Shown here one piece after another: positions 1 to 9,253 of a stretch of DNA of 64,000 nt. The stretch lies in contig CAYPMR010000008.1 in the NCBI GenBank assembly GCA_964411665.1, positions 1-64,000 on the forward strand, written 5' to 3'. The notes beneath the pieces are model-generated. The model ran no database searches. It was not told the DNA's origin and worked only from the letters and a program-made list of their open reading frames with translations. How positions within the stretch are numbered: the stretch's first letter is position 1; each line of letters starts with the position of its first letter. Source of the DNA: CALFCE01 sp964411665 (GTDB lineage Bacteria; Pseudomonadota; Gammaproteobacteria; Granulosicoccales; Granulosicoccaceae). Position numbers and translations under genes: made by a program.

Positions 1-83
1 ACAGCAAACCGCTGGAATTTTTCAGACCCATGTTGCAAGAGGTGTTTTCGCGTGACCCGGTTTTTGGAGAACGGGGAGTTTAA
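1..83 (+). CDS. possible C-terminal end of a gene entering from the left
   Basis: An open frame enters at base 3 and reads about 26 residues to a TAA at 81-83. It includes the stretch KPLEFFRPMLQEVF and then a charged tail. The composition looks protein-like and a strong hairpin follows about 40 bases later, which would suit the end of a plus-strand gene. The other two plus frames in this stretch look less protein-like. I cannot assign a family from so short a piece, so this is a weak call. Confidence 0.28.
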   Translation, partial: SKPLEFFRPMLQEVFSRDPVFGERGV

Positions 84-120
84 AGTTTCGCACTGCAATT
101 TATTCGCACTTCGATTTAGC

Positions 121-150
121 CGTCGTCCTTGCGATATTACAAGGACGACG
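121..150. terminator. strong hairpin between convergent genes
   Basis: A perfect 11-bp stem (CGTCGTCCTTG at 121-131 against CAAGGACGACG at 140-150) encloses an 8-base loop. It lies just beyond the stop of the minus-strand lipoprotein gene and after the partial plus-strand frame, so it could terminate both. There is no T-tract on either side, so Rho-independent activity is an inference from stem strength and position. Confidence 0.55.
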
Positions 151-161
151 CGCGAAGCGAC

Positions 162-1832
162 TTACAAATTAGCTGGATTCACTTGTACGGTAAATGATCC
201 GTCAGGACCTGTGTCAACTGTCCAGTTATCAAACTGGGTGTTGGTTACAGCACCGCCTCTTACTGCACCAATATGTGTCATATCGTAGCCGGAGGTATCG
301 GCTGCGACATCCTGATTAAAACCACCTGCACCGTCATCAGCAATGATGAAAGGTGAGATTGTATCTGCAGAATCTACCACACCGTCTCGGTTTGTATCCC
401 CGTCGAGGAACCCGTTTAGAAAAGCGGCGTTTCCTACAAGACCATTGCCTATTCCGCGGATGTTATTGAGATACCAGCCAGCAGTGAAGTTGTTTGTTCT
501 GTCAACCAACTCTCCAGTGAAGTTGATACCGCCAGATGCCACATTAAAATCGGTATTTGCAATGCTTAGTGCTGGACCAGCACCGTTGTAATAAACGATA
601 CCATCACCATTAGAGTTATTGTTAGCAACAACACCCGGCGCAAAACCAATTGACCCTTCACGAACCACACCGAAGTTACCATTTGCTCCTGCCTCATTCG
701 CACAATGAATACCGTCTATGTAATTTGGACCAGGAATTGTCTGATCGATTTGATCCAGATTGGCAGCCGAATCTACTTCAAAACAGCCATTTCGAAAATT
801 AGCGATCAACACATTCGCCATGCGAATTTGATCCGTGTTATCTGCGAATAAAATTCCGAATTCGTTATCAGTGTCACCAGCGGATTCACTCGCAGCATCA
901 CGACCTATCAAAGAGGCATTGACAATACGTGGATTGGAATCACCTTCAGTGGTTTCGCTGGCATAAATACCAGAGCGACCAGTGGAACCATCAGCATCAC
1001 GATTATGTATGACCATCAGATCCTTAATCAGGCCGGAGAAATCGCGGTACCAAATACCGTCACGCTCCGCTCCTGTGACCAGGATCCAGGACATGCGCGC
1101 AGTGCTGTTTAGTATATGCAGACCATCACGAGCTGAATTGTGTGATTGCACAAAGGTTAAACGGGTATTTTCATCTACACCATTTACTACAATATTGTCA
1201 GAGTAAGTTGTAATTTGGCCACCGACTGTCACGGTAGACGATGCACCAGCTTCAGCTACTACAACGTAGTCGAGCAAATTGACGCCCTGCTCTGAACCTT
1301 CATTATCAGTACCAATAAAACCGCGCAGGAACAATCCGCCCCACTCACCTCTACCATCTACGTTTTCGTCATCTGACAGAAAATAAACTGGACTACTTGC
1401 TGTTCCATTGGCCTCTATTGATGAGCCCGGATAAACCAGTACATAATCTGTCGCATCCACATTATCGCCGCGTATGACAGTTCCACCTTCGATAGTGAGT
1501 CGCGCACTACTTTCACCACTACCTATGACAAATCCACCTTCCAAATACCAATCGATATCGGAGGTCAAGTTCGCTTCCTCCAACAGCACACCTGATATCT
1601 GACATTGGTTCTCACCCAATTCGAATGATTGCAGGTTACCAACCAGAGGGCATGAACCGATTAGTAGTTGCTCAGGCACTGTATTATCAACAGGGACTTC
1701 AACAACATCCTCTATGGGCGTCTCTATTATTGCGTCGATATCATCCGACCCATTACCACCGCTATCACAAGCGGCAAGTATTAGTGCAGGCAATACTGCT
1801 AGCGCAAATTTTGTAGTTAAATATTTTTTCAT
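162..1832 (-). CDS. surface lipoprotein, probable right-handed beta-helix
   Basis: The product (556 aa) begins with a lipoprotein signal. A basic N-terminus is followed by a hydrophobic run and the lipobox LAAC, so Cys22 would be lipidated. After a Asp/Glu-rich linker the body is rich in Gly, Asn, Asp and Thr. It has recurring short beta-strand motifs and phrases such as LTIEGGTVIRG and PVYFLSDD, typical of parallel beta-helix lipoproteins of marine gammaproteobacteria. Near the C-terminus DGDTNRDGVVDSAD resembles a calcium-binding dockerin-type loop. No catalytic residues can be named. It is likely anchored to the outer membrane; ligand unknown. It is transcribed alone, with a long leader region upstream. 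Confidence 0.75.
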   Translation of the reverse strand: MKKYLTTKFALAVLPALILAACDSGGNGSDDIDAIIETPIEDVVEVPVDNTVPEQLLIGSCPLVGNLQSFELGENQCQISGVLLEEANLTSDIDWYLEGGFVIGSGESSARLTIEGGTVIRGDNVDATDYVLVYPGSSIEANGTASSPVYFLSDDENVDGRGEWGGLFLRGFIGTDNEGSEQGVNLLDYVVVAEAGASSTVTVGGQITTYSDNIVVNGVDENTRLTFVQSHNSARDGLHILNSTARMSWILVTGAERDGIWYRDFSGLIKDLMVIHNRDADGSTGRSGIYASETTEGDSNPRIVNASLIGRDAASESAGDTDNEFGILFADNTDQIRMANVLIANFRNGCFEVDSAANLDQIDQTIPGPNYIDGIHCANEAGANGNFGVVREGSIGFAPGVVANNNSNGDGIVYYNGAGPALSIANTDFNVASGGINFTGELVDRTNNFTAGWYLNNIRGIGNGLVGNAAFLNGFLDGDTNRDGVVDSADTISPFIIADDGAGGFNQDVAADTSGYDMTHIGAVRGGAVTNTQFDNWTVDTGPDGSFTVQVNPANL

Positions 1833-2288
1833 AATGATCGTTTCTTGTATCCTAAGTTTAAGTTAAGTTCGAATGAGTCATTAAGACTTCAAAATCATGT
1901 TTGATTTGCGGTCAAATCCAATTGATTTATCTGTACAGCCAATGGTCAATCTTCTGCAGTCACAGGCATCGTTTTTTACAGCACCGCTGCCTGACGCTTA
2001 ACTTAAAAACACAATTACAATCATTTTATTCCTGCAAAATGGTGAAAAATACAAAACTGTAAAGAAGGGAACTTATGAGGTGAGCTTCGAACAATGGATC
2101 ACTCGACATCGGACAAAGGTGCTAAAACTCGTTTAGAATCAGTTGAATACGCAATAAAATAAAAAGCACATCACAGTACTCAAGTGAATTTAACTTTTTG
2201 ATCTATCCCGTTGTTGCACTGTCAATCGCTATGCGGGATTAATGACGAACATGATCAAATGCACAAAAGCTGCAAATAACCCGGCACA
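1833..2288. other. gene-free upstream region of the lipoprotein gene
   Basis: About 456 bases, AT-rich, without a convincing open frame on either strand. It must hold the promoter of the minus-strand lipoprotein gene. Its distal end borders the decayed anti-sigma copy. I see no repeat, tRNA or strong terminator here. Confidence 0.5.
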
Positions 2289-2768
2289 CTATCTACCTAA
2301 TAGCACCATTAAAATATTATTGAGTGATCCAAAAAAGGCATCAAAAAAAATCTGCGCTTCTATGTAGATAATTGTGAGAACCATGATTATCGAAACCAAC
2401 ATGACGCTGGCCACAATGCCGAACTAACCAGAACTTTTAGACGAATCCATCTTCTCATTAGTGCTTTGTTGATTTTGCAAAGCCTTGATTACGATTTGCA
2501 GACTCTGGGGAATACCATCAAAAGGAGCCTGTTCATAGGCCTGGCGATAAGGCAATATTGACGCGCGCATCGAGTTTGCGACCTGCCCCAACTTTACATC
2601 AGCGAAGACAGCAACAGATACCTCATGCGCACGAGGCTCGTCTAAGTCGCCATCTACCCAGGCGCGAATATCTTCCAGTTCAACCTTCAAGATTGTCACC
2701 ACATGCCTACTGTCGCCAGGTTCGCGATTAACTTCAGAATAATGCGAGAATCGGATGCATATATGCAT
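2289..2768 (-). pseudogene. decayed duplicate of the adjacent anti-sigma factor gene, amber-interrupted
   Basis: The frame ending at 2424 encodes a relative of the N-terminal half of the anti-sigma factor next door: IRAWVDGDLDEPRAHEV against IRAWVDGELGELRAGEV, then RASILPYRQAYEQA against RASALPYREAYEQA. A TAG stop at 2424-2426 falls just before the membrane segment. Reading on in the same frame gives FGIVASVMLVSIIMVL, matching FGIAASVMLA of the intact gene, and stays open to a TAG at 2289-2291. The ATG pair of the parent corresponds to ATC TTG here, so the original start also appears lost. This supports a tandem duplication followed by decay. A shortened soluble protein from an alternative start cannot be excluded. 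Confidence 0.72.
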
Positions 2769-3014
2769 CGTTCAATAGGTATAACACGAGGTAAGAGGAA
2801 TTTATTCCGACATTTATCTAATGTCTTTGAATGTATCGACTAATTCTCACAGCCACACTCACCAAGCCAAGAGGCAGGACCATATGTTAGCCGTGGGGTG
2901 AAAACGGCAGTAAACTGATACCAACAGCTGAAAGCGTTTAAACAGCGGGATACAAGCAACAAACGTTATGCGATAAAATATAATACCGCTGTTAAAAATT
3001 ATAGCGGGAGCTAA

Positions 3015-3827
3015 CTAAATTCCCCATTGCTGCTTTGTCGATTCTGAGAGTTCGCCCATGGTACTTTCAGGGGCATCTGACACGATTACAAAACGATGGC
3101 CATTACCACTCCACTCAGCGGTATTAAGTCCATAATGATTTTTATGTGTTGTGGTGCTGCCACCATCGCCTCGACCAACCATGTAACATAGTGCGAGCGG
3201 GACACCATCAGCACCCAGGTAAACTAGTTGCAGCAAAATATCATCGTTAAACGACAAACGTTGAGCACGTTTGAATTCATAGCCTTCAAGCTCTGGAATG
3301 ACGACCTGCATACCCGTTTGATCGACCAATCTCTCTGCTACGACTTCAGGATTAACTGACCCTATCCCCTTAAGAGTGTCGCGTACATAAAAAGTCTGAT
3401 ACGCAGCAACTGTTTGCGCAAAGTTATCAGGATGGAGTATGTCGACTGATACAGTCGTATCGGGTGACGCATTACTGGTGATGTTATTTCCAGCCAGGAA
3501 CCCAACCAACGCAGCCAACATGACACTGGCTGCAATGCCGAACATTTTAACGGGATTAGACGAGCTTTTTCTTGCAACGCTCTTGGATGTATATTGTGTT
3601 GCTGGATCTCTTAGCGCATTAATCTCGTGACGCAGACTCTCGGGAACTTCAGGAACGGAGGCTTGCTCGTAGGCTTCACGGTAGGGTAAGGCAGATGCTC
3701 GCAGAGCATCGGCAGTTCTTTGCAGCTTGTCACCAGATGAGACAGCGCTGGCAACCTCACCCGCGCGAAGCTCGCCCAATTCACCATCTACCCAGGCGCG
3801 AATTTCTTCTACTTCAACTGACATCAT
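3015..3827 (-). CDS. anti-sigma factor, single-pass membrane protein
   Basis: The product (270 aa) has an N-terminal cytoplasmic helical region of about 90 residues containing IRAWVDGELGELRAGEVA. One membrane segment follows at about residues 95-113, and then a periplasmic domain of about 150 residues. This is the layout of RskA-like anti-sigma factors. I see no HxxxCxxC zinc motif, so it is not of the ZAS type. The gene overlaps the end of the sigma gene by 4 bases in an ATGATG arrangement, pointing to translational coupling and partnership. The sensed signal is unknown. Two adjacent ATG codons could serve as start. Confidence 0.8.
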   Translation of the reverse strand: MMSVEVEEIRAWVDGELGELRAGEVASAVSSGDKLQRTADALRASALPYREAYEQASVPEVPESLRHEINALRDPATQYTSKSVARKSSSNPVKMFGIAASVMLAALVGFLAGNNITSNASPDTTVSVDILHPDNFAQTVAAYQTFYVRDTLKGIGSVNPEVVAERLVDQTGMQVVIPELEGYEFKRAQRLSFNDDILLQLVYLGADGVPLALCYMVGRGDGGSTTTHKNHYGLNTAEWSGNGHRFVIVSDAPESTMGELSESTKQQWGI

Positions 3828-4408
3828 CTACGTACCAATTCAACAGGCGACAGTGGCCTGGATTGCGATATATTTTGCGATTTTTTCACAGACTCATCAT
3901 TCAGGAATTGCTCACCGATTGCAACACGCGCCCTGGCCAAACGACTCATAACTGTCCCAACTGCAACATCCAATATGGCAGCTGTCTCTGCATAACTGAA
4001 ACCATTAACGCAAACTAGCTGTATGACCAAACGCTGACCTTCCGGTAAAGCTTCTACCACTTTGACCACATCCTGGAATTCAAGGCGTGTTTCAGGGGTT
4101 GAAAGATCACGCCCCAATTCGGATTCGTCTAAACCAGATGGGTTAGCGGCTTGAATGTCACCGCGTGCACGTATAGCCCTGGATCGCAGTTCGTTACGCC
4201 ATATATTATGAGCGATTGAGAATAACCAACTCTTTAGTTTGCCCGAATCATCGTACTGATCAGCTTTTTCCATTGCACGAACACAAGTGCGCTGCACCAA
4301 ATCTTCAGCGTCGTGCGTGTCACGAGTGAGTTGTAACGCAAACCGCCATAAAGATGGCAATTCTACATCAGCGATTGCGTCAATCAGATTCTGATTATCG
4401 TCTCTCAT
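3824..4408 (-). CDS. ECF-type RNA polymerase sigma factor
   Basis: The product (194 aa) has sigma region 2 at about residues 15-80 (DAEDLVQRTCVRAMEKA and then KSWLFSIAHNIWRNELR). Sigma region 4 lies at about 115-170 (ALPEGQRLVIQLVCVNGFSYAETAAIL, then a recognition helix with TVMSRLARAR). There is no region 3, as expected for ECF sigmas. The stop codon overlaps the anti-sigma start, giving a classic sigma/anti-sigma operon. It probably activates its own promoter and a stress regulon; the targets cannot be read from this window. Confidence 0.9.
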   Translation of the reverse strand: MRDDNQNLIDAIADVELPSLWRFALQLTRDTHDAEDLVQRTCVRAMEKADQYDDSGKLKSWLFSIAHNIWRNELRSRAIRARGDIQAANPSGLDESELGRDLSTPETRLEFQDVVKVVEALPEGQRLVIQLVCVNGFSYAETAAILDVAVGTVMSRLARARVAIGEQFLNDESVKKSQNISQSRPLSPVELVRR

Positions 4409-4694
4409 TTATTCAAGCTAATCGCATGGTGGCAAAGGGAGATCAATTGTTGATGACTGTATTCATTGCAACGGAATAAAACCGGCCGATGGTGTGTTCT
4501 TGTTAAAGGCTTATAAGTACAAGTTAAAATGTCGACTCAAATGAACATGACCAAAAAAAACAATATATTTTAATATTTTTACTGACTTGATGCTGGCTAA
4601 ACGTAAATCGCAGACAAATAAAGTGACGTTATTATTATATTTGCCAACTGAAAACTCAATATGGATCGACTGTGCGTAGGTAGACCTACACAAT

Positions 4695-4732
4695 AACGAA
4701 AGGTTCCAAATTTAACGAAAGGCTCCAAATTT
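4695..4732. repeat. 19-bp direct tandem duplication
   Basis: Two adjacent 19-base units at 4695-4713 and 4714-4732 read AACGAAAGGYTCCAAATTT and differ at one base. They lie in the gene-free stretch downstream of the aminotransferase gene. Confidence 0.75.
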
Positions 4733-4829
4733 AAATCTTTCTTTCGAAAACAACCTCCGCTGACCAGAATATAAAAACTCGATCGCCCAACGTAACTTGA
4801 TACCGCAAGGATAATCAGCTTAAACCCGT

Positions 4830-4869
4830 AATGAAAATAAGATGCCAACAAGCAATGAAAATAAGATGC
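4830..4869. repeat. 16-bp direct repeat with 24-bp period
   Basis: AATGAAAATAAGATGC occurs at 4830-4845 and again at 4854-4869, separated by 8 bases, just downstream of the aminotransferase stop. Its function is unknown. Confidence 0.7.
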
Positions 4870-4901
4870 TATATAGAACACCTTGTAACATTATACTAAG
4901 G

Positions 4902-6116
4902 TCAGCGCATTTTGTTGGCTCCAAATTCCGGTACACCAAAGGTCTCATGGCAGATACGAGCAAGTTTGGTGATACCTGCATCTATGCCGGCAACTGATGG
5001 GTTTGCGAAACACAATCGGATAAATTGCTTGCTATCACCCTGCAATGACCATTCATGTCCCGGGTTTACAACGACTCCTTCGGCTCCGGCAACCTGAGCC
5101 AATTTCTCTGTATCGACAGGCGGTTCAAATTTGACCCACAGAAATATACCACCGGGTGGATATTCATACGACACACTAGTACCAAATTCACGATCGATCG
5201 CTGCGGTCAGTGAATCGAGCTTTTTTTGAAAAGCCTTGTTTAATTTGACTAGATGTTTATCGAACTTGTCCGGACAAAATTCAGCCAGTAACATTTGTTC
5301 AAGTGCACCTGAGCCAGCATCAGTCTTTAGCGTCATGATATGACCAAGGATAGACCAGGGAGCTGCCACATATCCGACCCGCAATGCCGGTGCTACTGTT
5401 TTCGAAAACGTACCTATATGAATCACACGCTGATCATTGTCCAATGCATACAGCGCTGGTGGTCGTTCACCTGACCAGACGAGATCCGCGTAACACTCAT
5501 CTTCAACAATAACGATATCGTATGCAGCAGCAATCCGAAGCAATTCATGGCGTCGCTCCAACGATAAAATACTGCCGGTTGGATTATGTACCGTCGGGAC
5601 TGTATAAATAAATTTGGGTGATCTGCCAGCATCGGCGAGTCGTTGTATGGTTATTTCCAATTCATCTGTAAGCATGCCATCTGTATCCAGCGGTATGGCT
5701 TCCATGTCCACACCGAGCTTTCTGAATCTTGACAAGGCGCCACCGTAGTTAGACTCTTCAACTATCACTATGTCGCCTTGATTCAGCAGCGCCTGATTGA
5801 TCAGATCCATACCCTGAAGAGAACCACTGGTCAGAAGTATGTCTTCAGCATCGCATTTGATAGCACAGTATTTATCGAGTTTGGCAGCCACGTACTGACG
5901 CAAGGGGTAATATCCCTGTGGGCCGGACTGCAGTCCATAAGTTGCCAGATCAGCGCCTTCACGCGCAAGTACAGAAGACATGGCGTCGACCATGGCATCA
6001 ACCGGTATTGTGTCAGCATCTATGTGACCACCAACAAAGTTGTATTGAGGAAAACCACTGAAGCGTGCCTCACTGCTTTGTGCCGCGCTGGTTAATAGTT
6101 TTGTAAAGTCTGGCAT
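4902..6116 (-). CDS. PLP-dependent aminotransferase, class I/II (LysN/MocR-like fold)
   Basis: A fold-type I aminotransferase of about 404 aa. The PLP-lysine motif is visible as GTFSKTVAPALRVGYVAAP, the cofactor-binding Asp in VEDECYADLVW, and the substrate-binding Asn in VPTVHNPTGS. It resembles the aminotransferase domain of MocR regulators and 2-aminoadipate transaminases, but lacks the DNA-binding N-terminus, so it is a free enzyme. The substrate is not determined by sequence. I chose the ATG at 6116, preceded by AGGAA, over a TTG one codon earlier. It stands alone on the minus strand. Confidence 0.85.
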   Translation of the reverse strand: MPDFTKLLTSAAQSSEARFSGFPQYNFVGGHIDADTIPVDAMVDAMSSVLAREGADLATYGLQSGPQGYYPLRQYVAAKLDKYCAIKCDAEDILLTSGSLQGMDLINQALLNQGDIVIVEESNYGGALSRFRKLGVDMEAIPLDTDGMLTDELEITIQRLADAGRSPKFIYTVPTVHNPTGSILSLERRHELLRIAAAYDIVIVEDECYADLVWSGERPPALYALDNDQRVIHIGTFSKTVAPALRVGYVAAPWSILGHIMTLKTDAGSGALEQMLLAEFCPDKFDKHLVKLNKAFQKKLDSLTAAIDREFGTSVSYEYPPGGIFLWVKFEPPVDTEKLAQVAGAEGVVVNPGHEWSLQGDSKQFIRLCFANPSVAGIDAGITKLARICHETFGVPEFGANKMR

Positions 6117-6298
6117 CAATTATTCCTGGTTTTTCAGCGAAGAATAGGTTCAGTTGCAACGAGCCTGTGCGCAGCATCCGCTCTGACTTGATTAAGGTTA
6201 TTATAGCTCTGTCGCCTAGTCATTGGCCGGAAATAACGCCTTGATGTGCGCCGGTGTCACACTCACTCTTGCCACTCTTTTTCTAAACCTTAACTACT

Positions 6299-7930
6299 AT
6301 GCACGATCACCACATACTGACTGTTGAGCACATGTACAAGGTCGATGAATTGGCTCTGACACATGTCGAGGCCAGTTTCGAACTGATGCAAAATGCTGCA
6401 GCGGTTGTTTGCAAAGAGGTGTTGTCAGAATTGCCTGAGAAAGCGAAAGTCGTAGTCCTATGTGGCACTGGCAATAATGGCGGTGATGGTTTTATATTGG
6501 CAGGGTTACTGATGTTGCAAGATATACCGGTTGTTACTGTGTTTTGCGGCCCCTCGCAGGCACTGGAGACACTGACAGGAGATGCACTTCTGGCTTATCA
6601 ACAATTCACTGACTTATCTGTTGGTAATGCGTTTCTGACCCTTGATGATCGTCAAGTAGAAACAACTGAATCATCCGATGGCATACAACAAGCCATCGAA
6701 GACGCTCTGGCAAATTGTCATTTGATTGTCGATGCGGTGCTTGGTGCAGGTTTATCACGCCCTGTTAGCGGTCAACTGGCGGCATTGTTTGATGCGATCA
6801 ATCAACACCAGTTTAATGCGTCACCCGTAGTGCTGAGTATCGATTTACCCAGCGGGATATCTGGCAATACTGGACGGATCTGTGGTTGCGCATTACACGC
6901 AGATATCACTGTTACCTTCTTTCGTCAAAAACCTGCACACCTGCTTTATCCGGGACGTGCCTACTGTGGGGAGATACGTGTTCGCGATATAGGAATTCAG
7001 CCAAATGTACTTGAACATATCGATATTGATCTGTGTGAAAATCATCCGGATATGTGGCTACCCGGTTTTCCAGTGCCTGATCATGCAGATCATAAATATC
7101 GCCGTGGTCATGTGTTGGTACAAAGTGGTCCTGCCCATGCAACTGGTGCGGCCAGGCTCGCAGCTCATGCAGCTTTACGTGCAGGTGCGGGCATTGTAAC
7201 AATGACAAGTGACGCAGATGCAACACAGGTTAATGCTGCTCATCTGACTGAAGTCATGCAACGCACAATATCTTCAGATGATGCATTTGAACAATGTCTA
7301 CAGGACAATCGTTTTGACTGCGTCGTGCTTGGCCCAGGCAACGGTATAAGCCCGTCTCTGAATAATCGAGTTGCCTCAGCCCTTAAAGCATGTCGCCATG
7401 TGGTGATTGATGCAGATGCAATTAGCGCTTACTCGAGCATCGGCCACGAAACACCCCAATCTCTATTTAAATTAATAAAGGAAAATCCGGCAGATGTGGT
7501 CCTGACACCTCATGAAGCAGAATTTGAGCGGCTGTTTGGTAATATCGAGACTGTCACCAGGCACAACGACAAGGTATCCAGAGTTAGAGCAGCAGCTAGC
7601 TGTTCAGGGGCGATTATTGTACTTAAGGGTGCGGATACTGTTATCGCTGATCCACGTGGCTGCTCATTCATCAATACTGGCACATCGCCATGGTTAGCTA
7701 CTGCCGGCAGTGGCGATGTGCTGGCAGGCACAATTGCAGCATTGCTGGCACAGTACAAATTGGTTGAGCAGAGAAAATGGCAAGCAACCGCGTTGAACGC
7801 AACGTGCATCGCTGTGTGGATGCATAGCCGGGCAGCAACACTTGCCGGGCCGGGTCTGATTGCCAGTGATCTGGCGCTTCAATACAGCCAGGTCATTCAG
7901 GAACTGTTGGGCATGAAGGCGGTCTTCTAA
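6299..7930 (+). CDS. nnr: bifunctional NAD(P)H-hydrate epimerase / ADP-dependent dehydratase
   Basis: This 543-aa fusion repairs hydrated NADH and NADPH. The N-terminal YjeF epimerase domain carries GTGNNGGDG at residues 56-64. The C-terminal ribokinase-like dehydratase domain carries LTPHEAEFERLF and TAGSGDVLAGT, with the expected catalytic Asp at about residue 473. In many gammaproteobacteria this gene sits beside tsaE and amiB; here it is alone, divergent from the aminotransferase gene. The ATG start has no strong Shine-Dalgarno. Confidence 0.92.
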   Translation: MHDHHILTVEHMYKVDELALTHVEASFELMQNAAAVVCKEVLSELPEKAKVVVLCGTGNNGGDGFILAGLLMLQDIPVVTVFCGPSQALETLTGDALLAYQQFTDLSVGNAFLTLDDRQVETTESSDGIQQAIEDALANCHLIVDAVLGAGLSRPVSGQLAALFDAINQHQFNASPVVLSIDLPSGISGNTGRICGCALHADITVTFFRQKPAHLLYPGRAYCGEIRVRDIGIQPNVLEHIDIDLCENHPDMWLPGFPVPDHADHKYRRGHVLVQSGPAHATGAARLAAHAALRAGAGIVTMTSDADATQVNAAHLTEVMQRTISSDDAFEQCLQDNRFDCVVLGPGNGISPSLNNRVASALKACRHVVIDADAISAYSSIGHETPQSLFKLIKENPADVVLTPHEAEFERLFGNIETVTRHNDKVSRVRAAASCSGAIIVLKGADTVIADPRGCSFINTGTSPWLATAGSGDVLAGTIAALLAQYKLVEQRKWQATALNATCIAVWMHSRAATLAGPGLIASDLALQYSQVIQELLGMKAVF

Positions 7931-8048
7931 AACAGGTATAACGAATTCTCTATCTGTGCAAGGTTCAAATGCAATTGCATAGTCAGTTAAATTATCATCT
8001 GCATAGCAACTTTCAATCTACAATCAAACGTAAAACCTGAGGTAGTTT

Positions 8049-9188
8049 ATGTCTCATCTGTTCTCACCGTTTACGCTAGGTACTGTTACGTTTAAAAACC
8101 GTCTTGCGGTATCGCCGATGAGCCAATACAGGGCTGTCGACGGTTACAGCAATGACTGGCACAAGGTGCATCTCGGGCGATTCGCGCTCGGTGGTGCAGG
8201 GTTAGTCTATGCTGAAGCCACAGCGGTTGAACGCGCCGGGCGGCGAACACATGGCGATCTCGGTCTATGGGAAGACGGCCAGATCGATGGCCTGAAACAA
8301 ATTACAGATTTTCTCACAGCTGAAGGCGCTGTACCCGGGATCCAACTTGGTCATGCAGGACGCAAGGCTTCAGAGCGCAGACCCTGGCACAACGAGACAC
8401 CAGTGGACGACGAAGATATCAGCGAACGTGGTGAAGCACCCTGGACTGCCATTGCACCATCGCCTCTACCCTATGCTGACGGCTGGCCAACACCTACTGA
8501 AATGTCACCCGAAGATATCGAGCGGGTTGTCACCGCCTTCGGTCTTGCAGCAGCGCGTTCCCTGAAAGCCGGTTTCAAAATAATCGAGGTCTATGCTGCA
8601 CACGGTTTTCTGGTTCATCAATTCCTCTCTCCCATCGCCAACCAGCGTACCGATAAATGGGGTGGAAGTTTGGACAACCGTTTGCGCTTTGCAGTAGATG
8701 TGGCTCGATCCATCCGTTCACACTGGCCGGATGAGTTACCACTGTCATTCAGACTATCAGCTACCGACTGGCTCGATGGCGGTCTCGAGATAGATGACAC
8801 TATAACCATTACACAGGCGCTGAAGGATGCTGGTGTCAATATGATTGATGTATCCACCGGCGGCATAGGCGGAAAAGAGCGTCCGCGACGCATGGAAATA
8901 AAACAAGGCTTTCAAACACCGTTTGCAGCTGACCTGAAAGCGACAACCGGGATCGCGACTATGGGTGTCGGCTTTTTGTGGGACGCACAGTTCTGTGAAA
9001 AACTGATCGCAGATTCTGCGGTTGATATGATCGCGCTAGCACGTGAATTACTCGATGACCCTAACTGGGCATTACATGCAGCGCAGTGTCTGGGAGACAA
9101 TGAAAATCATACGCTCGCTCCGATAGAGGCTGGCTGGTGGCTGATGAAGCGTGATCGTTTGATCAACAAACTTGGGTTGCGCCAGTAA
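8049..9188 (+). CDS. old yellow enzyme family flavin oxidoreductase (XenA/YqjM-like) with altered active site
   Basis: This 379-aa FMN barrel protein matches the thermophilic-like old yellow enzyme group: NWDWHK-type N-terminal region, GHAGRKASERRPW, and FLSPIANQRTDKWGGSLDNR. At the positions that define catalysis it departs from XenA and YqjM. The PMCxY cysteine is Ser25 (PMSQY). In the HAAHGY motif the first His is Tyr182 and the Tyr is Phe187, while His185 is kept (EVYAAHGF). The first-shell Tyr27 is retained. The gene is complete and has a good Shine-Dalgarno (GAGG, 8 bases before ATG), so it should be expressed. The family normally reduces activated alkenes with NAD(P)H; with these changes substrate and activity are uncertain. 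Confidence 0.88.
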   Translation: MSHLFSPFTLGTVTFKNRLAVSPMSQYRAVDGYSNDWHKVHLGRFALGGAGLVYAEATAVERAGRRTHGDLGLWEDGQIDGLKQITDFLTAEGAVPGIQLGHAGRKASERRPWHNETPVDDEDISERGEAPWTAIAPSPLPYADGWPTPTEMSPEDIERVVTAFGLAAARSLKAGFKIIEVYAAHGFLVHQFLSPIANQRTDKWGGSLDNRLRFAVDVARSIRSHWPDELPLSFRLSATDWLDGGLEIDDTITITQALKDAGVNMIDVSTGGIGGKERPRRMEIKQGFQTPFAADLKATTGIATMGVGFLWDAQFCEKLIADSAVDMIALARELLDDPNWALHAAQCLGDNENHTLAPIEAGWWLMKRDRLINKLGLRQ

Positions 9189-9253
9189 ACATCATGACCC
9201 TGCGCGAAACAGCAATGAAGTTGCGATGAAACTAGAAACAAACTATGAGAAAA

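Larger units (their letters stand above)
4409..4901. other. gene-poor spacer with short direct duplications
   Basis: About 490 bases without a credible gene. The minus-strand open frames here have low-complexity, Tyr/Phe/Ser-rich translations and no family resemblance. The region is AT-rich and carries two separate short direct duplications, listed individually. The ECF sigma promoter should lie near 4410-4500. Confidence 0.5.

Noticed and set aside
4597..4881. Minus-strand frame of 94 aa in the spacer left of the aminotransferase gene
   Set aside because: Its translation is Tyr/Phe/Ser-rich without family resemblance, it runs through two direct repeats, and it has no ribosome binding site.
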